Shown here: positions 52,984-61,987 of the stretch, piece after piece | How the letters are laid out: each line of letters starts with the position of its first letter | How positions within the stretch are numbered: position 1 is the stretch's first letter | Origin: Acidobacteriota bacterium | GTDB taxonomy: Bacteria; Acidobacteriota; Thermoanaerobaculia; Multivoradales; Multivoraceae | Direction: 5' to 3' | DNA: 64,000 nucleotides | NCBI GenBank assembly: GCA_003388555.1 | Contig: QQVD01000042.1 | Location: 124,001 to 188,000 of the forward strand | The notes under the pieces: model-generated | Database searches by the model: none | What the model was told of the DNA's origin: nothing | The model's input: only the letters and a program-made list of their open reading frames with translations | Program-made: the position numbers and the translations under genes

Positions 52984-54432
52984 GTGATCAGACGACGCGG
53001 TTTCACTCTCGTCCCCGGACCCCTGCGGCCTTGGCGCAGCGTCGGTGGTGCACCGCTCCTGGCATTGCTCCTGCGAGCGGTCGTCGGAATCGCATCCCAG
53101 CCCGCGTACGCCGAGGAGCTCGGAATCGTGAGACGATTCGACAGCATCGACGTGACCTTCGGCTCGCTGGCCCACTCCCCGAGCCGACCAAACGTCGCCG
53201 TCGGCCCAGATCATGTCTTGGTGGGCACGACGTTTCACGTGCAGGTGTTCGACCGCTCCGGTGTCAGCCTCTCGCTGGAGAGCCTCGAGGACTTCTTGTC
53301 GCTCCCGTCGCAGTGCGAGGAAGCGTACTTCCCGGACGTCCTCTTCGACGGACAGTCGAGCCGGTGGATCGTCGGGGCTCGGGCAGCCGCCGACTTCTTC
53401 TGTCTCGCCGTTTCGTCCAGCTCCGATCCGCTGGCGACCTGGTATCGGTACGCATTCCCCGTTGACACCCTCGACTCCTACTTCCACGTGGGCATCGGCG
53501 TGGACGCCCTGTATCTGGGAGCACAGCGTCTCTCTTCTGGCGGGAGAGTCTTCGCGATCGACAAGGCGGCGCTCTACGCCGGAGCGAATACCTCCATGGT
53601 CGTGCGCAGTCTTCGTGGCGGTAGCCATCCGGTTCCGATCACTCTCCACGGCCAGGCATCCGGCACCTGGCCGACCTCCGATCGTCACCACTTCGTGGCC
53701 CTCGGCGATTCAGGCGCGCCCGCCATCCTCAGGCTCTATTCCTGGAGCGACGCGCTGGACGGAGGTGTTCCGGACAACGGCGTCAGCCTCGACCTCGAGT
53801 CGGTGCACGGCACGATCCTGGAGCCGCCAGTCGACAATCCACAAGCCGGATCCGGCGCCCCGATCGCCGGCTTCGAGAGCGTGCCTCTCGACTTCGAGTA
53901 CCGCGACGGCTTCGGATACGTGGTCAGCCACGCGTCTTGTCAGCCCGCCGGGGATGCGGTGAACTGCCTGCAGTGGGCGAAGATCGACCTCGAAACGCGT
54001 TTGCTGCACTCGGCGGGAGTCTTCGGCACCGATGGCGTCTTCAGAGCCTACGGTGATCTGGCCGTGGACCGGTGTGGCAATCTCGCCATCGGCTACTCAC
54101 GCTTTTCGACCGACACGTTCCCATCGAGCTTTGTCGCCGGCGCTCTGGCCACCGATCCGCCTGGGACCCTGTCGAGCGAGATCGAGCTCCAACCGGGTGA
54201 TGTGGTCTACCAGACCTCATCGGGCCGATGGGGTGAGTTCACGGGCATGACGCTCGCGCCGGACGGGAGATCGTTCTGGTACGCCGGGGTCTACTCGAAG
54301 GACGTGGGAGGGGGCAACTGGAACTGGGGAACGACCGTTGGCGAGCTCGCCTTTCCGAGTTGCACACCCACCGTGTTCGCGGACGGCTTCGAGTCCGGGA
54401 ACACCTCGTCGTGGTCTTCGACCACGCCTTAG
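52984..54432 (+). CDS. Secreted protein of unknown function with C-terminal DGFESG tag
   Basis: A 482-residue exported protein. A basic start (M-I-R-R-R-G) and a hydrophobic core ending Q-P-A-Y-A form a signal peptide. The body is beta-rich with repeated G-D-S-G/D-G-x patterns and Cys pairs, perhaps a propeller-like or sugar-binding fold, but no family is certain. It ends F-A-D-G-F-E-S-G-N-T-S-S-W-S-S-T-T-P, the same tag type as the preceding metallopeptidase although the two proteins are otherwise unrelated. The GTG at 52984 follows GGGAGATCAAGC; an in-frame ATG at 52969 is an alternative. Confidence 0.8.
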   Translation: MIRRRGFTLVPGPLRPWRSVGGAPLLALLLRAVVGIASQPAYAEELGIVRRFDSIDVTFGSLAHSPSRPNVAVGPDHVLVGTTFHVQVFDRSGVSLSLESLEDFLSLPSQCEEAYFPDVLFDGQSSRWIVGARAAADFFCLAVSSSSDPLATWYRYAFPVDTLDSYFHVGIGVDALYLGAQRLSSGGRVFAIDKAALYAGANTSMVVRSLRGGSHPVPITLHGQASGTWPTSDRHHFVALGDSGAPAILRLYSWSDALDGGVPDNGVSLDLESVHGTILEPPVDNPQAGSGAPIAGFESVPLDFEYRDGFGYVVSHASCQPAGDAVNCLQWAKIDLETRLLHSAGVFGTDGVFRAYGDLAVDRCGNLAIGYSRFSTDTFPSSFVAGALATDPPGTLSSEIELQPGDVVYQTSSGRWGEFTGMTLAPDGRSFWYAGVYSKDVGGGNWNWGTTVGELAFPSCTPTVFADGFESGNTSSWSSTTP

Positions 54433-54488
54433 GTGTTCCCGGCTCTCCAGGGGTCCGCGTCCGGCCTCCGGCCGTCAGCGTGCTCCAC
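54391..54488. repeat. 98-bp tag repeat, unit 1
   Basis: Starts at GAGTCCGG within the tag codons, passes the stop codon (TAG at 54430) and ends where the next unit begins. It contains the hairpin GTGGTC-TTC-GACCAC (54411-54425) encoding W-S-S-T-T, followed by a GC-rich flank with GGCCTCCGGCC. Confidence 0.85.
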
Positions 54489-54586
54489 GAGTCCGGTGAT
54501 ACCTCGTCGTGGTGTTCGACCACGCCTTAGGTGTTCCCGGCTCTCCAGGGGTTCGCGTCCGGCCTCCGGCCATCGGCGTGTTTCTC
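54489..54586. repeat. 98-bp tag repeat, unit 2 (non-coding copy)
   Basis: Nearly identical to unit 1 over its length, with a period of exactly 98 bp. Read in the tag frame it still gives L-H-E-S-G-D-T-S-S-W-C-S-T-T-P and a stop, although it lies after the gene. The hairpin survives as GTGGT...ACCAC (54509-54523). Confidence 0.85.
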
Positions 54587-54712
54587 GAGAGCGGTGACCC
54601 CAGGACACGACCTCCCTGGGGTACCGAGGTTTCCTGACCGGCCCGGAGACTCCCGAGGGCTCAGAGTCGCGGGAGGTCGCTGACGCTTCGGCGGCGGGGC
54701 GGGCCGTGCCGC
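54587..54712. other. Third partial tag unit and remaining spacer
   Basis: At 54587, again 98 bp on, GAGAGCGGTGACC starts a third, short copy (E-S-G-D in the tag frame) that then diverges. The rest of the spacer up to the convergent lipoprotein gene has no ORF or clear terminator. Confidence 0.55.
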
Positions 54713-55882
54713 TCACTCGGGCAGCTCGACCCGCCACTGCACCGAGTAGATCTCGGGGCCGCGCATCGACTCGGCGAAGGCGTCGAGGATCTCCTCGGCG
54801 GTCAAGGGTGCCGCGGGGGCTCGGCGCTCCAGCGCCAGCACCTGCTCGACGTCGAGCTCGATCTCCTCGCGCAGGGCCTGGATCTCGAGCACCACCGGGT
54901 TCGGCGCCAGCCAGCGCTCGGCGAGGCTCGACCACGCCTGCCAGAGGCCGGGACGGGGGGCGCGCAGGGTGGCGCCGTCGGCTTCGAATCCCTCGCTGCG
55001 CAGAGCCGGCGTCGGCAGCTCGAGGAGGAGGGCGCCAGGCAGTGGGTCGTAGACCAGCCGCGAGAGCTCCTGCAGGCTGAAGGCGTCGTCGTCCTCTGGG
55101 CGCCCCGAGTCGGATCGCGAGACGGCCGCCGAACCGGCGGCACCGCCTACGCCTGCCTCGAAGGCCTCGAGCAGGCGCGCCTTGCGGGAGGCGATGCGCT
55201 CGAGCAGCTCAAGCTCGCCGGGCTCGAGGAGCGGTTCGTCGTCTTCGGTCTCGTCGAGGAGCAGCCGCAGCAGAGGCTCGGCGCGCTCCGGCCGGAGCTC
55301 GAGCCGCGACCAGAGCTCGGCCACCGCATCGACGTAGCGGGCGTACTCGGCGGCCCAGTCGCGCAGGCGCCGTTCGAACGCCTGCCGTTCACCGCGCCCA
55401 GCTCGTCCCTCGCCGGTCGGCAGCAACGTCAGCTCGTGCAGATCCCCGCGCACGGCATAGGTGGCGTCGATGGCGCCGCGCCCGAGCACGGCGCGCACCG
55501 CGTGCGCCGGGTCGCGAGTCGCGACCCAGCGTTGCAGCGAGGTCAACCTGCCGTCCTCGCGCTCCCAGGCGCCGCCGTCGGCGATCGTTCCGGTGGTCAG
55601 CGCGAGCTCGTCGAAGACGGCGACCAGGGGATCGGAGCCGTCGAGAGTGCCGCGGGCGACGGCGCGCATGCGGGTCTCGAAGGCGGCGCCGCTGCCGCGA
55701 CCGTGGTGCAGCCGACGCTCGAGCTCGAGGCGGGCACCACCCTCGAGGCTGAAGCTCAGGGTGAGCTCGTCCTCGACCGGATCCTCGAAGCAGCCGGCCT
55801 GCAGCAGCCCGACCGCCAGGGCGCCGGCGGCGAGCCGGGAAGCCAGGCGGTTGCGCCTTCCGCTCGCAGCGCGCTGACTCAG
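54713..55882 (-). CDS. Lipoprotein of unknown function with apparent CTG start
   Basis: A 389-residue exported protein. A hydrophobic stretch followed by L-L-Q-A-G-C gives a lipobox at about residue 30. The mature part is Leu/Glu/Arg-rich with helical character, including a D-E-T-E-D-D-E acidic cluster. No ATG, GTG or TTG precedes the lipobox in frame close enough. A CTG at 55882 overlaps the methyltransferase stop as CTGA, suggesting translational coupling from a rare start codon. Family not recognised. The stop at 54713 faces the repeat region. Confidence 0.65.
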   Translation of the reverse strand: MSQRAASGRRNRLASRLAAGALAVGLLQAGCFEDPVEDELTLSFSLEGGARLELERRLHHGRGSGAAFETRMRAVARGTLDGSDPLVAVFDELALTTGTIADGGAWEREDGRLTSLQRWVATRDPAHAVRAVLGRGAIDATYAVRGDLHELTLLPTGEGRAGRGERQAFERRLRDWAAEYARYVDAVAELWSRLELRPERAEPLLRLLLDETEDDEPLLEPGELELLERIASRKARLLEAFEAGVGGAAGSAAVSRSDSGRPEDDDAFSLQELSRLVYDPLPGALLLELPTPALRSEGFEADGATLRAPRPGLWQAWSSLAERWLAPNPVVLEIQALREEIELDVEQVLALERRAPAAPLTAEEILDAFAESMRGPEIYSVQWRVELPE

Positions 55883-57018
55883 CGCCGGACCTCGTAGTAG
55901 AGATTCGAAGGGTCGTCGAAGTCGTGCACCCGGAAGCTGCCGAAGCCGACCTCGCGCGCCATCTCCTCGGCCCGCTGCGGCGGCAGTCCGAGCGTGCCCA
56001 GCCCCATGCCGCCGGGCTCGGAGAGCGCCGAGGACATGCAGGAGGAGACCGAGAAGCCGTAGAGCAACGGCAGCATCGGGTTCTTGAGGTCGGCCTCGAA
56101 GGAGCCCTTGCTGCGGATGTCCTTGATCAGCCACACGCCGTCGGGACGCAGCGCGTCGTGGATCGCGCGCATCACCCGGTCGGGGCGGGTCATGTCGTGC
56201 AGGCAGTCGAAGGTGATCAGGAAGTCGTAGGTGGGTTCGGCCGGCAGCTCCTCGCCGCGCGCCTGCACGAAGCGCACGTTGTCGAGGCCGCGCTCGGCGA
56301 GGCGCTCCTCCGCCAGGGCGATGGCGTTCGCCGACGGGTCGTAGCCGGTGAAGCGGGAGTTGGGGAACGCCTGGGCCATGGTGAGCAACGCGACGCCGCC
56401 GCCGCAGCCGACATCGGCAACGTCGGCGCCGGCCTCGAGCCGTTGCTGCACTCCCTCGAGGGCCGGGATGATGCGCGGCACCAGGGCGAGGCGCGACCAG
56501 GGCCCGAGCATGCGCTCGGTGCGGTGGGCGGCGCTGCGACCGAGCTGGTCGTAGCTGAGGCCGATGCCGGTGCGGAACGCCTCGGCGATCCCTTCGACCA
56601 CGTCGGGCGGCAGCGGGCCGCCGAAGGCTCCGGCGGCGAACATCACCGAGTCCCTCTCGTCGGCGAGCACCGCGGCCTGCAGCGCGGTGAGCTCGAAGCG
56701 GGCCGCGGCGGCCTCGTCGTCGTGCTCGAAGGGCGGCTCGCCCTCCTTCTCGAGGGGATTGCCGCGGTACTCGATCAGGCGTGCGGCGGCCTGTCCCTTG
56801 AGCCACTCGAGCAGCCAGCGCTCCTGCAGGCCGGTCTTCTCCGCCAGCTCCGCCGCGGTGACGGGACCGGCGCCACGCATCGCCTTGTAGATGCCGAGGC
56901 GGTCGCCGAGGTGCACCATGAGTGACACCAGCTCGCCCTGCTTGTAGCTCCAGACGGTGAAGGCGAACTTGCGCAGCGCCTCGTCGTCGTGCGGGATGGG
57001 GCCCGTGTCCTCGCTCAT
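55879..57018 (-). CDS. Class I methyltransferase with N-terminal winged helix
   Basis: A 379-residue SAM-dependent methyltransferase. The N-terminal winged-helix dimerisation domain (T-A-A-E-L-A-E-K-T-G-L near 75) precedes the Rossmann domain with motif I A-D-V-G-C-G-G-G and the later F-D-C-L-H-D-M, as in small-molecule O/C-methyltransferases of the UbiE or caffeate type. The ATG at 57018 has GGAG on its strand. The open frame upstream consists of the translated 12-bp repeat and is unlikely to be used. It is coupled to the lipoprotein gene. Substrate unknown. Confidence 0.85.
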   Translation of the reverse strand: MSEDTGPIPHDDEALRKFAFTVWSYKQGELVSLMVHLGDRLGIYKAMRGAGPVTAAELAEKTGLQERWLLEWLKGQAAARLIEYRGNPLEKEGEPPFEHDDEAAAARFELTALQAAVLADERDSVMFAAGAFGGPLPPDVVEGIAEAFRTGIGLSYDQLGRSAAHRTERMLGPWSRLALVPRIIPALEGVQQRLEAGADVADVGCGGGVALLTMAQAFPNSRFTGYDPSANAIALAEERLAERGLDNVRFVQARGEELPAEPTYDFLITFDCLHDMTRPDRVMRAIHDALRPDGVWLIKDIRSKGSFEADLKNPMLPLLYGFSVSSCMSSALSEPGGMGLGTLGLPPQRAEEMAREVGFGSFRVHDFDDPSNLYYEVRR

Positions 57019-57030
57019 CGTCTCTCCTCG

Positions 57031-57078
57031 CGTCACTCCAGGCGTAACTCCTGGCGTCACTCCTGGCGTCACTCCTGG
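57031..57078. repeat. 12-bp tandem repeat upstream of methyltransferase
   Basis: Four 12-bp units of CGTCACTCCTGG (the first ends AGG, the second reads CGTAACTCCTGG) fill the 5' leader between the amidohydrolase stop and the methyltransferase Shine-Dalgarno. Read on the minus strand they give a T-P-G-V repeat, so they could be translated if an upstream start were used. Confidence 0.9.
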
Positions 57079-57097
57079 CGTCTTCGTCCCGACGTCC

Positions 57098-58864
57098 TCA
57101 CGGCTGGTAGCGCGCGTAGACGGTCTGGCCGCCGACGATCGTCTCTTCGACCCGCAGCTCGTGCACGCGGGCGGGGTCGGCGAGAGGGTCGGCCGAGAGC
57201 ACCACCAGGTCGGCGAGCTTTCCGGGCTCGATCGAGCCGAGACGATCCTCCTGGAAGTGCTGGTAGGCGGCGGCGAAGGTCGCGGCCCTCAACGCGGCGC
57301 GCAACGGGATGCGTTGCTCCTCGCCGAGCACCCGGCCACTGGCGGTGCGGCGCTGGGTTGCCGACCAGACCAGCCGCAACGGCTCCATCGGCACGATCGG
57401 CGCGTCGGTGTGGATGGTGAAGGCGAGGCCGCGCTCGAGCGCGCTGCCGGTGGGACTGATGCGCTCGGCGCGCTGCGGGCCGAGGAAGACGTCGCGGTGC
57501 CGATCGCCCCAGTAGTAGGTGTGGAGCACGAAGAAGCTGGGCACCACGCCGAGCCGCGCCATCGCATCGAGCTGGTCGTCGCGCGCCATCTGGGCGTGGA
57601 TCAGGATCGGCCGCGGGTCGACGCGGGGAGTGGCCGCGAAGGCCGCCTCGAGGCCGGTCAGCACGTCGTCGATCGCCGCGTCCCCGTTGCCGTGGATGGC
57701 GAGCTGGAAGCCGCTGTCGTGCAGGTTGGCGATCAGCGCCTGCAGCTGCTCCCGCGGCATCAACGGGTAGCCGCGCGTCGCGGCGCTCTCCCCGTCACCG
57801 GCCACGGCATCTGCGGGTGGAGTGTGGTACGGCTGCGACAGGTAGCCGGTGTAGCCCTGGATCGAGCCGTCGGCGACGATCTTCACCGCGCCGATCTCGA
57901 AGCGGTCGGCGACCGCGGGATCGAGTCGGAACTGGCCCTCGACCAGGGCCGCCGCGGTGGCGACGTCGGGCAGGGCGACGACGCGCAGCGGCAGCTCGCC
58001 GGCGGCGGAGAGGGCGTAGAGGTCGCGCAGCTGCTGCAGTGAGGTGGAGCCGTTCTGGGCGGTGGTGACTCCGGCCGCGGCGTAGACCGCCGCCATCTCC
58101 CGGATCGCCGCCAGACGCTCCTCCGGCGGTCTCGGCGGCATCTGCGAGAAGACCGGTCCGAAGGCGGCGATCTCCTCGAGCACGCCGTTGGGCTCGCCGT
58201 CGGCGTCGCGTCGGATCAGGCCGCCGGGCGGCTGTGGCGTCTCGCGGTGGATGCCGGCGAGCTCGAGCGCCTTCGAGTTCACCGCGAACAGGTGGGCGGA
58301 GACGTGGATGGCGACCACCGGCCGGTCGCGGGACACCCGGTCGAGGTCCCGACGATTGGGGTGTCGCTTCTCGGCCAGCAGGGTGTCGTCGTATCCCATG
58401 CCGACGATCCACTCGTCCTCGGCAGTGGTCGCGGCGCGCTGCCGCAGCGCCTCGACGAGGTCGCCGATCGAACGCCTCGATCCCACCGGCGGCGAGGTCA
58501 GGTCGGCCATGAAGCGACGTACCTCGCCGGCCAGCACGAGGTGACTGTGGGCGTCGTGGAAGCCGGGGATGAGGGCGCGCCCGGCGAGATCGCTGCGCAC
58601 GGTGTCGGGCCCGGCCAGCGCCAGGACCTCTTCTCTGGCGCCGACCGCGACGATCCGCCCACCCGAGATCGCCACCGCCTCGACGACGCGGTCGCCTTGA
58701 TCGACCGTGATCACCGGCCCGCCGAAGAAGACGCGGTCGGCGACCGGCAGCTCGTCCGCGCCGGCTGGCTCCAGCTCCTGGGCTCCGGCGCTTCCTGCGA
58801 TCCCCGCCGCGAGCAGCGCGGCGAGCAGCAGGAGGCGGGTGGTGCGGTGGTGGCGCGGTGACAC
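57098..58864 (-). CDS. Exported amidohydrolase (YtcJ-like)
   Basis: A 588-residue metal-dependent hydrolase of the amidohydrolase_3/YtcJ group. A signal peptide (R-R-H-H-R-T-T-R then a hydrophobic run to A-G-A-Q) is followed by the F-H-D-A-H-S-H metal site, I-H-G-N-G-D with the later His, and L-F-T-I-H-T-D-A-P with the catalytic Asp. The end G-K-L-A-D-L-V-V-L-S-A-D-P closes the beta sandwich. Members hydrolyse amides or cyclic compounds; the substrate here is unknown. I chose the GTG at 58864, which gives a normal signal peptide, although no Shine-Dalgarno is visible. Confidence 0.88.
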   Translation of the reverse strand: MSPRHHRTTRLLLLAALLAAGIAGSAGAQELEPAGADELPVADRVFFGGPVITVDQGDRVVEAVAISGGRIVAVGAREEVLALAGPDTVRSDLAGRALIPGFHDAHSHLVLAGEVRRFMADLTSPPVGSRRSIGDLVEALRQRAATTAEDEWIVGMGYDDTLLAEKRHPNRRDLDRVSRDRPVVAIHVSAHLFAVNSKALELAGIHRETPQPPGGLIRRDADGEPNGVLEEIAAFGPVFSQMPPRPPEERLAAIREMAAVYAAAGVTTAQNGSTSLQQLRDLYALSAAGELPLRVVALPDVATAAALVEGQFRLDPAVADRFEIGAVKIVADGSIQGYTGYLSQPYHTPPADAVAGDGESAATRGYPLMPREQLQALIANLHDSGFQLAIHGNGDAAIDDVLTGLEAAFAATPRVDPRPILIHAQMARDDQLDAMARLGVVPSFFVLHTYYWGDRHRDVFLGPQRAERISPTGSALERGLAFTIHTDAPIVPMEPLRLVWSATQRRTASGRVLGEEQRIPLRAALRAATFAAAYQHFQEDRLGSIEPGKLADLVVLSADPLADPARVHELRVEETIVGGQTVYARYQP

Positions 58865-58932
58865 GGGTCGGGACGTCGGCTCGAGGACGCCGCACCTCCA
58901 TTGTGGCGGCGTCTTTTTGGTGCGGCGACGCG

Positions 58933-60003
58933 ATGATGTCAGAGTCGGCCGCGATGTCCGGACCCGATCGACAGACGGCTGCCGCGCTCGGCTGGCGCGC
59001 TCCGGCCGAGTGGACTGCGCACGAGCGCTGCTGGATGGCGTGGCCGAATCCGACCGCCGAGTGGCCCGACTGGCCCCTGGCACAGGAGGCCTACGAGCGC
59101 CTGGTGCACACCATCCTCGACTTCGAGCCGGTGGCGCTGGTGGTGCGCGAGCAGGAGCTGGCGCACGTGCGGCGCCGGTTGTCGGCCGAGATCGAGCTCC
59201 TGGTGGCGCCGCTCGACGACGCCTGGATGCGCGACATCGGGCCGACCTTCGTCGTCGACGAACGGGGCGGCAAGGCCGGCGTCGACTGGCGCTTCAACGC
59301 CTGGGGCGGCAAGTGGCCGCACGAGAACGATGCAGACGTCGCGCGCCGCGTGCTCGAGCACGTCGGAGCGGAGCGATTCGTCAGCGAGCTGGTGATGGAG
59401 GGCGGTGCGGTGCACTTCGACGGCGAGGGCACCCTGCTGATGGTGCGCCAGAGCGTGCTGCACGCGAACCGCAATCCCGGCGCCGATCCGCAGCAGGTCG
59501 AGGCCGAGATCTCGGCCCTGCTCGGCGCCGACCGTGTGATCTGGCTCGATCGCGGCCTGGCCGCGGACCACACCGACGGGCACGTCGACGAGGTGGCGGC
59601 GTTCGCTGCGCCGGGAGTGGTCGTCGCCGCCACGGCGCCGCCGGGTCATCCCGACCACGCGGTGCTGGCGGAGAACGCCGGGCGTCTACGCGAGGCGCAG
59701 GACGCCAGGGGGCGGGGACTCGAGGTGATCGAGCTGCCGCTGCCGCAGCGCGTCTTCGGGCCGCACGAGGAGCTCGCCCTCTCGTACGTCAACTTCTACC
59801 TGCCGAACGGAGCGGTCGTGGTGCCGGCCTTCGGCGACGCGGCGGCGGACGACCGGGCAGCCTCGGTGCTCGCCGAGCTCTTCCCCGGGCGCACGGTGCG
59901 TTCTCTGCCGGCGCTCGGCGTGGCCCAGAACGGCGGCGGCTTCCACTGCGTGACGCAGCAGGAGCCGGTCTCCGCCGCTTCCGCCGGCGAGGCGGTTCGG
60001 TAG
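58933..60003 (+). CDS. aguA: Agmatine deiminase
   Basis: A 356-residue enzyme of the PPAD/agmatine-deiminase family, converting agmatine to N-carbamoylputrescine and ammonia. W-M-R-D-I-G-P-T-F gives the guanidinium-binding Asp region, H-T-D-G-H-V-D-E the catalytic His-Asp pair, and G-G-G-F-H-C-V-T-Q-Q-E-P the nucleophilic Cys. The ATGs at 58933 and 58936 are equally good; 58954 is a third. It is followed 19 bp downstream by aguB, so both steps of the pathway are encoded together. Cytosolic; no signal peptide. Confidence 0.94.
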   Translation: MMSESAAMSGPDRQTAAALGWRAPAEWTAHERCWMAWPNPTAEWPDWPLAQEAYERLVHTILDFEPVALVVREQELAHVRRRLSAEIELLVAPLDDAWMRDIGPTFVVDERGGKAGVDWRFNAWGGKWPHENDADVARRVLEHVGAERFVSELVMEGGAVHFDGEGTLLMVRQSVLHANRNPGADPQQVEAEISALLGADRVIWLDRGLAADHTDGHVDEVAAFAAPGVVVAATAPPGHPDHAVLAENAGRLREAQDARGRGLEVIELPLPQRVFGPHEELALSYVNFYLPNGAVVVPAFGDAAADDRAASVLAELFPGRTVRSLPALGVAQNGGGFHCVTQQEPVSAASAGEAVR

Positions 60004-60022
60004 ACCTCGATAGAGTCTCTGC

Positions 60023-60970
<948 letters not shown>

Positions 60971-61782
60971 GGGAGACCGCGGAACTCGGTCGGCGCGACG
61001 CCCGCCTCGCGCCGGAAGAAGCGGCTGAAGTACGCCGGATCGTCGAAGCCGAGCGAGGCGGCGACGGCGCCGACGGGCGCCGCCGAGAAGAGCAGGCGGC
61101 GCTTCGCCTCGCCGGTGAGGCTGGCGCGCACCAGAGCTCCCGGGCTGGTCCCCAGCGCCCGTCGTGTCAGGCTGCGCAGATGGGTGGTCGAGATGCCGAG
61201 CTGGCGGGCATGCCAGTTGACGTCGCGGCGGGCATCGGGCTGCTCGAGCAGGCGCAACAGCCGCAGCAGGCGGACGTCGACGAGGGCTTCGGACGGTACC
61301 TCCGCCGCCTCGGCGAACCAGCGGTTGGTGCACACCAGCAACTCGTAGAGCACCGCCCGCAGCAGGTGCTCGCTGTCGGCCCGGAAGTCGCGCAGCTCCC
61401 GTCGCATAGTGAGCAGGCGCTCGCCGAACCAGGCTGCACGCTGCGCCTCCAGAGCCAGGGCGGTCGCGCCTCGGTGCTGGTGGAAGAAGTGCAGCCGGTG
61501 GAGGAAGAACGGATCGTTGAAGAAGTCGAGCGCGAAGGGGCCGAGGAAGAAGAGGACGAGCCCCTCGAACCGGGGCCGCTGCTCGGGTGCAAGGTGCAGC
61601 CGCCGTACCTGCCCGGGGCTGGTGACGACGAGCTGGTGCGGCCGCAGCGGCACCGGGTCTCCGTCGAGCTCGATCCAGCCCTGGCCGCGAGTCACCAGCA
61701 GCAGGTCGTAGAAGTCGAGCCGGTGCGGCTCGTCGTCGAGCACGATGCCGTGCAGCTCGCTGACCGCTCCGACGTCGACCAT

Positions 61783-61987
61783 CAGAGGGTGGCCGTACTT
61801 CGAGCGGTCGAATGCGATCGACAGGATAATCGGTGGTGCATACGCGCTGTGCCGACGGCGGGTTGCGAAAAGTACCAGCCGACGATCGCCGGTTGACTTG
61901 TGGCGCCAGCCCGCCTCGGTCAGCCTGAGTGTCCGTCATCACCCCGCCGGGCGCACACGCCCGACCGGAGACCCGGAGGAGGCAGCG
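61783..61987. promoter_or_regulatory. Divergent region between AraC regulator and secreted protein gene
   Basis: 205 bp carrying promoters in both directions. A TTGACT lies near 61890, but I could not pair it with a convincing -10. The Shine-Dalgarno GGAGGAGG of the plus-strand gene is clear at about 61975. Confidence 0.35.

Noticed and set aside
52664-52987. A 107-codon ORF between the two tagged secreted-protein genes
   Set aside because: It is Arg-rich, has no signal peptide, family or Shine-Dalgarno, and overlaps the start of the next gene. Weak support only.
54391-54712. An insertion sequence or attachment site
   Set aside because: The repeat units are tandem, lack terminal inverted repeats and a transposase or integrase gene, and contain tag codons.
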